This document shows positions 6,901 to 12,521 of a stretch of 12,521 nt of DNA, piece by piece. The notes under the pieces are model-generated. The model saw only the letters and a list, made by a program, of their open reading frames with translations, was not told the origin of the DNA and searched no databases. This DNA is from an uncultured Burkholderiales bacterium (lineage in GTDB: Bacteria; Pseudomonadota; Gammaproteobacteria; Burkholderiales; Burkholderiaceae_F): NCBI GenBank assembly GCA_903871435.1, contig CAIQGU010000205.1, positions 1 to 12,521 on the forward strand. The letters are read 5' to 3'. The position numbers and the translations under genes are program-made. The first letter of the stretch is position 1; the number at the start of each line of letters is the position of its first letter.

Positions 6901-9900
6901 ACGCTTGTGTCACCCAGCGCGGTGATCGTCAGGGCAGGCGCAGCCGCGCTCAGGTCGACATAAGGTCCGACACCGGTGGTGGGCAGCACGGCGCCCGGCG
7001 GCAGGGAAGCCCGCGTTGCCGTCGGCTTCCAGTTGCCATCGACACGCAGCACCGCTGGCGTCAGCGTCGGGTACTGGCAATCCACCGGCGCGTAGTGCGA
7101 GGCAAACGCGGATACCGGCAGGACCGGCGTGTCCAGGTACGTCGTCACGCCCGGCAGGATCGGCCAGTTGTAGCAGAAGTCGCTGTACTGCGAGTTGTAG
7201 TACGGGTCCGTCACGAACTTGCCCGGGTGAGCCGGATCGGCCACGGGACCGGGATCGTTCATGCAATACGTCAGCATGTTCGGTGCATAGCCCGAAGGAT
7301 TGGGCACATTGGCTTCCCAGGTCGACACGTTCAGGAAGTCGAAGGTACCCCACTTGTCGGTATAGGCGCGCAGGATTTCCGTGCCGTTGAAATCTCGCAC
7401 CGAGATCGGCGCATTGGGCAGGGCGAACTTCTCGCCGAAGCTCGGGCTGTACGGATCGAACTCGGCCGCAGCGTCGTTGAGCATCAGGCCGCTCACGTGG
7501 CCGGCGATGGGCGCGGGCGTCCACAGGGAGAAGTCGGCGTTCGAGGCCATCTGGTCGACCACGGTCACCAGCTTGCGATCGCACAGGTTGCGAACCTGGC
7601 CGGCAAACGGCGCCGACTGTGCGGCTTCGGGAACAACGGTCAGGAAGTCCGGCACGACGTGGGGAACGCCCACGCACGGCGGGAACAGCTGGATGTAGCC
7701 CTGCGGATTGCTGTTATTGAGCGTTGCTTGGTCCGGCAGGATGAAGATATTGGTCAGGTTGCCGAACTGCTGCGGGGCCGCCGAGATCCATGCGTCGCCG
7801 ATGAGGATGTTCTTGTCCTCTTCCTTGATGACCTCGAAGCCGGGCGGCGTCACCACTTCGACCACGTACTGGCCGGGCGGCAGTATGGCAACCGGCGCGG
7901 CCGAGCCGTCCGGGTTGACCATCGGCTTGCCCGTTGCGTTGTTGAGCAGGGTCGATGGATGGGCGGCCGTGTAGGCAGCCGAGGGGAAAGCGTAATAGCC
8001 GTCATAGACCGCCGGCTGGACCTGGTTGAACGCGTGCTGGCCGTCATAGCACTTGAACTGGTTGGTATTGCCGCCCAGCGTGAAGTTTATGAACGGATCG
8101 GTCTTGCCCGCCACGTACGACGGCGGGTTGGCCGACGCCGGGGCATTGCCGGGGCACGACATATTGGGCACGCCATTGGTCGTGCCGTTGGCCCAGTCAT
8201 CCCAGCTCGACGTCGTGGTGGTGTCGACCAGGGTGTCGCTGGTCGTGCCGTCGGGATTGGTGACGCGCCGGTAAAGGTTGACCGTCACTCGCGGAATACC
8301 CGGCTCCGAAAGGTTCTGCACCTTCAAGCGCGGGTCATCGAAGGCGCGTACCGACGCGAAATACACGAGGCCGCTGATACCGCCGTTCTCGCCCGCCACG
8401 AAGGGCTGCTTGCCCCATTCCAGGAATTCGGTCTGGTTGATGAAGCCCTGCATGCCCTCGGTGATGAAACCCGGGGGATCGATGCGCTCCGTCTTGCCGG
8501 CCGTGCTGTATTTGGCTCCCGGGATGCGGTTGGCCGCCGGCACCGGGAAGGCCTCAGTGCTGTTGATCACGCCGAGGGTGCTGAAATACTCGGTGGGCGC
8601 AAGCGCGCTCGCGCCACCCAATGCAGTCTGGTCGGATATGCCGCCCGCGTCATAGATGATGTGGACGCCGGTGTTCTTGTAGCGCGTCTGGTCGTTCTCG
8701 AGCACGTACCAGTTGAACAGCGGGAACAGCTCGTTGTGGAAAGCGTTGCCCGAGTTGTCCGTGATCAGCTTGTTGGAGAACGTGCCGTCCCGGAAGCGCA
8801 CATTGGCCACCAGGTTGGTCAGGCCCGGCTCGCCGGGGTCACGCACGCCATTGCCGTTGAGGTCGAGGTAGATCGTTTCCTGGATGCGCGTGAACCAGTT
8901 GAAGACCGGCGTATCGCCACTGGAGACGGTCAACTTGCCGGTTGCGTCAGGAACAACGACCAGCTTCTGCGCCTTGATCTGGTCGAGCCACTGGTCCCAG
9001 ATGAAGAGTTCGTAGGTGTCCGGCGGCACATTGCTCAGCGTGAAGTTGCCGTCGCCGTCGCAGGCCGCGAATGCCACGGTCGGGCCGGTGCCGGACTGCG
9101 AGTTCAGCGTCGCATAGCAATTGGTGTAATTGAGGGCGGCGCGGGCGCAACTGGCGTCCTTGTTCAAGACTCCGTTGGCATCGGCGCAGCTGTCGTTGAG
9201 CTTGGCTTGCGGCGGGCGGTCCATGTGCAGGTTGGTGGCCCGTCCGGTCACCGTGTAGAACTTGGTGTTTCGGGGCTGGGCCTTCGCGGTGGCCGCATTG
9301 GTAGCCGCAATGTGCGCCGGGTTCATGAAGCCGATAGTGGAGTGGAAGCCCGGCGGGCCGAACTCCTGCCAGTACGCAGGCTCGCCGGCGTGCACGAAGC
9401 TGTCGTTGTTGGGCGTGCCCTCGAGGGTCGTCACCTGGATCCACTGCTCGCCCGCGGCCTCGCGATAGGCAGCCGGGTGCGCCTGGACGTCGATCCGGCC
9501 GGGAATCACGTTCTTGACCAGCGCCATGCCGGTGTAAGGCGATACGTCCTGGCCACGCTTGTCGAGCACGGGCAGACAGGTATAGATCACGCCGATCGGG
9601 GCTTGCGCGCCGTTCGGGGTGGTCGGGCACAGGTTCGAGTACTTGTTCCCGTCGGTGCCCGTGCCGGCGATATTGGCCAGGGCATTGGTCAGGGGCTGGT
9701 TGAACAGGTCATAGGTGATCTGGCCGGCCTGGTCACCCGAGCTGCCGCGGGTGTCGTAGATCACGATTTCGAAGCCACCCAGGCCCGGCTCGTTGTCGTC
9801 GACGTCGCCGTTGACAGGGTTCTTGTCCTCGAACACGAAGAAGGACATCTGGCCCGGGGGCAGCGGATTCTGCGGCACGAGCACGGTCACCGCAGGCCAC

Positions 9901-12521
9901 GAGGTGGCGCCCGCAACTGTGGTCGGGACGATAGGCGCGGCACCCATCGTATGACCCGTGAGCTTGGTACCCGTCGTCACGCCCGGTGTGTCGTCGCCGG
10001 GCAGTACGGATATGAAGTATCGCTTGGTCGGATCGAGCGCGACGTCCGCCGGGAAGGAGCGCGGCTGGGTGGCGCCAACGGTGACGCCGCCGATGCTCTG
10101 GTTGTCGTTGCAGCTGCGCACGCCCGTGCATCCAGCCGCGATCACCGGCATATAGCTGCGATGGAAATTGGTCGCAAGGCTCTGGCTGCTGGTGGCCGTG
10201 GCTACGCCGCTGCCGATGGCCGTGGTGGGAACGGTCGCGTCCGGCGTTTCATACAGGGTGTACGTGAAGCTGGTGCCAGTAACGCTATTGATCCGGAAAG
10301 TGCCGTTGAAGACGTCGGTCGTGGAACCCGAGATCTGCACATAGGTGCCGGGCACGAAACCGGCGAAGTTGGCGGGCAGGGTTCCAACGCTGACCGTCAC
10401 CTGCGGGCTCACCAGGCCGGGCTGTAGCGTCTTCGGCGTATAGGCGATGCTGGTGAGCGGCACATTGAATGCAGGCGGCACGAATCCGGCATTGCCCGGG
10501 TCGTGCAGGAAGGTCTGGTCTTCTTCGATCACCCAGCGGTAGTCAGTGCCGGGGTTGCTGCCGTCGACCGAGTCCTTCAGGGAAACCGCGACGCCGCTGC
10601 CTTGCGGGAAAACCAGCTGGGCGGTCGACGAGGCTGACTTGCCCTGGGCATCGACGGCGAAATAGGTGAACTTGTAGCCGCCAGGAGCCGTGGCGGTGGC
10701 AGTGAAGCCACCGTCCGCGAGCAGCTGGACGGTACAGGCGCCGGTTCCCGCGGGCACGGCTGTGGTGCTGCCGGCGGGTGTAAAGCCGGCGGCGCTGCAC
10801 GTGGGCGCCGAGAAGGGGACAACCTGTCCGACCCCCGGTATGGCAGAAGGTGGCGCGTTGTTAGCGCTGGCCTGCAGGGTGTACGTGCTTGAGACTCCAG
10901 CCAGCACACCCGGGTGCGGCACACGCAGCAGGGAGGCAACGCGGCTGGTGAAGGTACGCGTGGCGGGAGCAGCGACCGTCTCGCTGGCAGTGGTGGCAGC
11001 CAGATTCACGGTGGCGCACACACTGCTGGTGGTGACGTTGCCGCAGTAGGTGAAGCTGTCGTTGGCGATCGCCACACCACCTTTGGGCGTATACACGAAG
11101 GTGCCGTTGGGCTGCATCGCGATCGAGCCATTAGCCGTGGTCAGGGTCGTGGCAACCACCGTGGTGCTGCCCCCAAGCACCGCGCCGGTCACGCCGACGT
11201 CATTGGCCAGCACGTTACCGGTAAAGGTCGTGGCATTGGCCGGAACGTTGAACGTATCCGGGTTGGCGGCAATCGCGATGGCGGAGGGGATGATTCCCGT
11301 GCCCGCCACCTTGAGCGCGCCAAGGGATGTGGATGTCGCGGTGGTACCGGGCGGTGCAATGGCCAGGAAGCCCTGCAAGCCGGAGAACGACTTGCCGCCG
11401 CCCGAGAGCGACAGTTCGCGGTCGAGCACGGCGTAGGCCGTGTCGGTGAACGTACCGGAGGTCGCGCCGGCGGCGGGGGTGATGGCCACGTCAACCGTCT
11501 TGCCGGCGGGCAGCAGGATGGCGCTCTGCACCTTGCCGCTGACGAGCGGACTCGTGGACGTCGCGGTTTTTGTCAGGGCGATGGCCACGTCGGGCTGGAG
11601 ATTGCCGTCCTCGGCGATCAGCGTGCTGTTGACGCCAACGATGGTGGGGATGTGAGTCTTCAGACCGGCATTGAGGAAGCGCACCACCACACGGCCCGTG
11701 GGCGTTGTCGCGCCCGGAGTGTCGCTGATGATGGCGGCTGACAGCGCCGGGTTGGTGCGGCTGTAGCTCTGCCCATTGAGCAGGAAGTACGTGGGCGCGT
11801 AATTGACGGCCGGCGGGTAGCACGCGATCGTCGTGCAGTCGGGCTGGCCCGCATTTGGCGTGTACGTCGGATTGCCGATGGGGTTGTTGCCGGACACATT
11901 GGGCGCGACGCGCTGCTCAAGCGCGGCGAAGTTGGCCGCGTTGGCGAGCGTCGGCGCTTGCGCGGCTGCCATGGCGAGGGCGGCGGTATCGACGGCGGTG
12001 TTTTGCAGCACATCGACTTCGCTCAGCAGGAAGGTGGCATCTGCGTCGTAATTGAGCGGAACGGGTGCGGTTGCAGGGCCCGTGCTGGCTGCGTACGCGC
12101 TGTTGGGTCCGCCGGGGACCGGCGCGACACCGGCATTACCCGTGACGATCAGGACGCCATAAAGGCCCATGGGCACTTGCAGCGACGGCCGGCTGCCCGA
12201 CTCATAGAGGTACGTGCCCGGCTTGAGGTTCAGCCAGGTGTAGGTCTGCGTTCCCGCCGCGGTCACCGTTCCACCGATGCCATCGGCTTCCGGCGCGAAC
12301 GAGCGGGCACGCGGGCCTTGTCCCGGTGGCGTGAAGTTGGCCGCCGCCTGACCGACGAAAGTCGTCAGCCCGGCGCCCGAGTGCGTGGGACTGGCCACAT
12401 AGTTCGGCGAGCCAAGTCCGCCCCCGATCTGGCCGAGGACGGTGATCGACGTCGGTGTCGGGAGCTGGTTGGTGAGGTTGATCGTCAACGGTTCACCGGT
12501 CGGCACGATAATGGTCGGCCC
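3960..12521 (-). CDS. Giant secreted multidomain protein: cupredoxin-like N-terminus, Ig and Sdr-like domains, IPT, beta-helix, choice-of-anchor-D-like end (partial)
   Basis: The frame is open from the right edge to a TGA at 3962-3960, at least 2,853 codons without a stop. The first visible residues, 'GPTIIVPTGEPLTINLTN', are the first strand of a cupredoxin domain, so perhaps 50-100 residues including the signal peptide lie outside. The GTG at 12506 is not the real start. Domains in order (numbered from that GTG): cupredoxin A 1-122, cupredoxin B 154-390, Ig/cadherin-like 413-503 and 522-635, an inserted beta module 695-772, Sdr-like region 886-1790, IPT/TIG 1858-1962, beta-helix with choice-of-anchor-Q-like end 1985-2730, choice-of-anchor-D-like 2735-2848. 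There are no transmembrane segments, no LPXTG, no PEP-CTERM and no RTX nonapeptides. It is expected to act outside the cell or on its surface, beside periplasmic cytochrome and SCO proteins. It resembles large proteins that accompany MofA/MnxG-type multicopper oxidases; an oxidase activity of its own is doubtful because the HxH copper motifs are missing here. Confidence 0.9.
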   Translation of the reverse strand, partial: GPTIIVPTGEPLTINLTNQLPTPTSITVLGQIGGGLGSPNYVASPTHSGAGLTTFVGQAAANFTPPGQGPRARSFAPEADGIGGTVTAAGTQTYTWLNLKPGTYLYESGSRPSLQVPMGLYGVLIVTGNAGVAPVPGGPNSAYAASTGPATAPVPLNYDADATFLLSEVDVLQNTAVDTAALAMAAAQAPTLANAANFAALEQRVAPNVSGNNPIGNPTYTPNAGQPDCTTIACYPPAVNYAPTYFLLNGQSYSRTNPALSAAIISDTPGATTPTGRVVVRFLNAGLKTHIPTIVGVNSTLIAEDGNLQPDVAIALTKTATSTSPLVSGKVQSAILLPAGKTVDVAITPAAGATSGTFTDTAYAVLDRELSLSGGGKSFSGLQGFLAIAPPGTTATSTSLGALKVAGTGIIPSAIAIAANPDTFNVPANATTFTGNVLANDVGVTGAVLGGSTTVVATTLTTANGSIAMQPNGTFVYTPKGGVAIANDSFTYCGNVTTSSVCATVNLAATTASETVAAPATRTFTSRVASLLRVPHPGVLAGVSSTYTLQASANNAPPSAIPGVGQVVPFSAPTCSAAGFTPAGSTTAVPAGTGACTVQLLADGGFTATATAPGGYKFTYFAVDAQGKSASSTAQLVFPQGSGVAVSLKDSVDGSNPGTDYRWVIEEDQTFLHDPGNAGFVPPAFNVPLTSIAYTPKTLQPGLVSPQVTVSVGTLPANFAGFVPGTYVQISGSTTDVFNGTFRINSVTGTSFTYTLYETPDATVPTTAIGSGVATATSSQSLATNFHRSYMPVIAAGCTGVRSCNDNQSIGGVTVGATQPRSFPADVALDPTKRYFISVLPGDDTPGVTTGTKLTGHTMGAAPIVPTTVAGATSWPAVTVLVPQNPLPPGQMSFFVFEDKNPVNGDVDDNEPGLGGFEIVIYDTRGSSGDQAGQITYDLFNQPLTNALANIAGTGTDGNKYSNLCPTTPNGAQAPIGVIYTCLPVLDKRGQDVSPYTGMALVKNVIPGRIDVQAHPAAYREAAGEQWIQVTTLEGTPNNDSFVHAGEPAYWQEFGPPGFHSTIGFMNPAHIAATNAATAKAQPRNTKFYTVTGRATNLHMDRPPQAKLNDSCADANGVLNKDASCARAALNYTNCYATLNSQSGTGPTVAFAACDGDGNFTLSNVPPDTYELFIWDQWLDQIKAQKLVVVPDATGKLTVSSGDTPVFNWFTRIQETIYLDLNGNGVRDPGEPGLTNLVANVRFRDGTFSNKLITDNSGNAFHNELFPLFNWYVLENDQTRYKNTGVHIIYDAGGISDQTALGGASALAPTEYFSTLGVINSTEAFPVPAANRIPGAKYSTAGKTERIDPPGFITEGMQGFINQTEFLEWGKQPFVAGENGGISGLVYFASVRAFDDPRLKVQNLSEPGIPRVTVNLYRRVTNPDGTTSDTLVDTTTTSSWDDWANGTTNGVPNMSCPGNAPASANPPSYVAGKTDPFINFTLGGNTNQFKCYDGQHAFNQVQPAVYDGYYAFPSAAYTAAHPSTLLNNATGKPMVNPDGSAAPVAILPPGQYVVEVVTPPGFEVIKEEDKNILIGDAWISAAPQQFGNLTNIFILPDQATLNNSNPQGYIQLFPPCVGVPHVVPDFLTVVPEAAQSAPFAGQVRNLCDRKLVTVVDQMASNADFSLWTPAPIAGHVSGLMLNDAAAEFDPYSPSFGEKFALPNAPISVRDFNGTEILRAYTDKWGTFDFLNVSTWEANVPNPSGYAPNMLTYCMNDPGPVADPAHPGKFVTDPYYNSQYSDFCYNWPILPGVTTYLDTPVLPVSAFASHYAPVDCQYPTLTPAVLRVDGNWKPTATRASLPPGAVLPTTGVGPYVDLSAAAPALTITALGDTSVLNPAYAGPTTLPGTTYATNRITRHYGFGATAGKVTLKDKAGVSTVLTVSSTGWTDASVVATVPASLATGDYQLVITTSTGVSSIDTVTVTIDNSKKAGYRAPWYVAAPAPGTGIGTGQGYGLPHPIQDAIDNVNTLPGDLIIIDAGTYPELDVLWKPLRLQGVGAAAVTIQATKYPNSKLADWRARINLMFGLDPEGNQLTVGGAIAPAQIDPLPGQEITGGIVLLEPSALSTEEGAGITVLAANVQANPLAPRCQPLGSATAPNPVANLVPATPYGFYPTAGTLPSIPGYTPPANPDQPIAATAASRNFRDFACYPSRIDGIGVTGSDAGGGIYVNGWAHRLQVSNNRVYGNSGPYAGGVRIGQPYLEAQTPNRQAQDLGGYLAYNVNVSIHNNSIINNGTDEANAAPGSLVATSGVGSGLSIDAGADNFSVTNNWICGNFSAGDGAGVGIVGNSTPGVVAHNSILFNEAYQQTGPNFGGGLAIEGEPGSATVASTGAGNIVVDSNLIQGNSVRSGSGGGVRLSSINGTDLGQDQTWTVTLSNNIIANNVAGWAGAGVSLADAVYVNMFGNTIVNNDGLGIAGNLMNSTVNGRATGPSTARPNPAGVASDPTSAALNGALNAAGMRQQTFSQPKIMSNNIIWHNRSQFFTTKTTNGTAVLCSSNTATDATTALIGNSCAQLTVPAGSATGYCDTTDARYWDIGIVGDASATPGATKFVFDHTVLSSALGYTTGAAYTGNIASDPAFVKSYCNGGRVTPEVQFEPGSPFQPPFNINAAATLDESGNYVDVQFGPLSLYDPAAPANANGNYHLSGTTSPAVDAGVTPTAAQLRANPSFGHDIDADSRPQGKGYDIGADEVASGGTVPVQGVLGLSTNSLTLTGQGTKTVTVSNTGNGPFTITGLSLVKTSGRNSGTLGLSLTSTCQAGGTVPPATVLTPGNTCTLIVTYQPGRNPPANATLSVTVTGASTTGGTVVITGN
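3963..4304 (-). other. C-terminal choice-of-anchor-D-like beta-sandwich of giant protein
   Basis: Residues 2735-2848 read 'LGLSTNSLTLTGQGTKTVTVSNTGNGPFTITGL' in its parts, followed by 'TCQAGGTVPPATVLTPGNTC' and 'TLIVTYQPG', ending 'VVITGN'. This is the Spd-2/Hydin (choice-of-anchor D) pattern: a T-V-x-V-x-N-x-G strand, a cysteine pair and an x-F/Y-x-P strand. The protein stops directly after the domain, so this copy may itself be the surface-retention or secretion module. Confidence 0.7.
4317..6554 (-). other. Right-handed parallel beta-helix of giant protein, with choice-of-anchor-Q-like end
   Basis: Residues 1985-2730 open with 'PIQDAIDNVNTLPGDLIIID', the usual cap of pectate-lyase-like helices. 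Coils then recur around an asparagine-rich turn: 'VSNNRVYGNSG', 'IHNNSIINNG', 'VTNNWICGN', 'VAHNSILFNEA', 'VDSNLIQGNSV', 'LSNNIIANNVAG', 'MFGNTIVNNDG' and 'MSNNIIWHNRS', at least eight turns. The end, 'SPAVDAGV' followed by 'DIDADSRPQGKGYDIGADE', is the choice-of-anchor-Q pattern. There are no obvious catalytic lyase residues, so a structural or carbohydrate-binding role is more likely. Confidence 0.82.
6621..6935 (-). other. IPT/TIG-like immunoglobulin domain of giant protein
   Basis: Residues 1858-1962 contain 'RITRHYGFGATAGKVTLKD', 'GWTDASVVATVPASLATGDYQLVIT' and a closing 'SSIDTVTVTI'. The W-(S/T)-D-x-x-(I/V)-x-x-x-(V/I)-P core is the hallmark of IPT/TIG domains. It links the Sdr-like stalk to the beta-helix. 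Confidence 0.75.
7137..9851 (-). other. Sdr-like (SdrD B-like/CNA B-like) beta-sandwich region with calcium-loop motifs
   Basis: The region covers residues 886-1790 and holds several units of the 'prealbumin-like' type. The clearest are 'FFVFEDKNPVNGDVDDNEPG' (889-908), 'GDGNFTLSNVPPDTYELFIWD' in pieces around 1151-1171, 'LDLNGNGVRDPGEPG' (1214-1228), 'GISGLVYFASVRAFDDP' (1376-1392) and 'LPPGQYVVEVVTPPGFEV' (1542-1559). The D1215/N1217/N1219/D1223/E1226 pattern resembles an EF-hand-like calcium loop, as in SdrD and dockerin. Such domains give rigid, calcium-stabilised stalks in exported proteins. Confidence 0.72.
10191..10424 (-). other. Phage-tail/adhesin-like beta module inserted between Ig and Sdr-like parts
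   Basis: Residues 695-772 read 'VTVSVGTL', 'GFVPGTYVQISGS', 'DVFNGTFRINSV', 'GTSFTYTLYE' and 'GSGVATAT'. This matches a widespread short beta module seen in phage tail and surface repeat proteins (pattern: G-x-x-V-x-I-S-G, then Y/F-N-G-T/N-F, then T-S/F-T-Y). It lies between 'YRWVIEEDQTF' and 'SLATNFHRSYMPV', two segments that I recall as adjacent in related proteins, hence the call as an insertion. Confidence 0.5.
10602..11270 (-). other. Ig-like/cadherin-like domains of giant protein
   Basis: The first unit (residues 413-503) contains 'NVLANDVG', 'GSIAMQPNGTFVYTP' and 'NDSFTY', the signature of the bacterial Ig/cadherin-like domain repeated in many adhesins. The second (about 522-635) is a further beta-sandwich ending 'YKFTYFAVDAQGKSASST'. 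Both are probably spacers or adhesive modules. The exact family of the second is uncertain. Confidence 0.65.
11337..12521 (-). other. Degenerate cupredoxin domain pair (part of giant protein)
   Basis: Two cupredoxin-like units are visible. The first has the opening strand 'GPTIIVPTGEPLTINLTN' and the closing 'LKPGTYLYESGSRPSLQVPMGLYGVLIV'. In canonical multicopper oxidases this closing segment carries the HxH ligands (GTxWYHSH type); here the place is taken by YESGS, so a copper site is lost. The second unit has 'YFLLNGQSYS', 'VVVRFLNAGLKTHIPTIV', 'LIAEDGN', 'LPAGKTVDVAI' and a closing 'VLDRELSLSGGG', typical of domain 2 of laccase-like folds. No Cys-His type 1 copper motif appears. Confidence 0.8.

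Noticed and set aside
7095..10427. 1,110-codon open frame on the plus strand, antisense to the giant gene
   Set aside because: It is rich in Arg, Val, Gly and His in the pattern expected of a high-GC antisense shadow, has no recognisable domain, signal peptide or ribosome binding site, while the opposite strand encodes clear domains throughout.
1..12521. CRISPR arrays, tRNA/rRNA genes, insertion sequences, attachment sites
   Set aside because: Reading both strands showed no regularly spaced repeats, no cloverleaf-like genes, no transposase motifs and no terminal inverted repeats. The asparagine-rich repeats of the beta-helix are protein-level and imperfect in DNA.

Overview
This is a high-GC window, roughly 60-65% by eye. 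Codon use, Shine-Dalgarno sites and protein families suggest a proteobacterium, most likely a betaproteobacterium of the Burkholderiales type; this is inference from family recollection, as there is no rRNA or other taxonomic marker. All credible genes lie on the minus strand, so the locus reads from right to left.

Layout in transcription order: (1) 12521-3960 is one giant open reading frame of more than 2,850 codons, with its N-terminus beyond the right edge. It joins a degenerate cupredoxin pair, Ig/cadherin-like domains, a long Sdr-like beta-sandwich region, an IPT/TIG-like domain, a right-handed parallel beta-helix and a choice-of-anchor-D-like C-terminus. (2) 3959-3689 is a 271-bp gap holding two hairpins, the second a textbook intrinsic terminator, followed by a candidate promoter with a dyad and a strong ribosome binding site. 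(3) 3688-3101, 3058-2132, 2120-393 and 317-1 form a tight run of four exported proteins: a small conserved protein of unknown function, a LolA/LolB-fold-like protein, a c-type cytochrome fused to a periplasmic-binding-protein domain, and the start of a SCO1/SenC copper/thiol protein cut by the left edge.

All four small genes appear to encode exported proteins, and the giant one is built only of extracellular domain types. Together they suggest a secreted or cell-surface redox/metal system. Cupredoxin folds, a SCO protein and a mono-heme cytochrome fused to a ligand-binding domain resemble clusters around MofA/MnxG-like multicopper oxidases, proposed to act in manganese oxidation or extracellular electron transfer. 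That function is inference. No copper-ligand motif of the HxH or HCH type is visible in the part of the giant protein within the window, so any catalytic multicopper oxidase would have to lie upstream, outside it.

I see no tRNA, rRNA, insertion sequence, CRISPR array or attachment site. The many long plus-strand reading frames are antisense shadows of the high-GC minus-strand genes.
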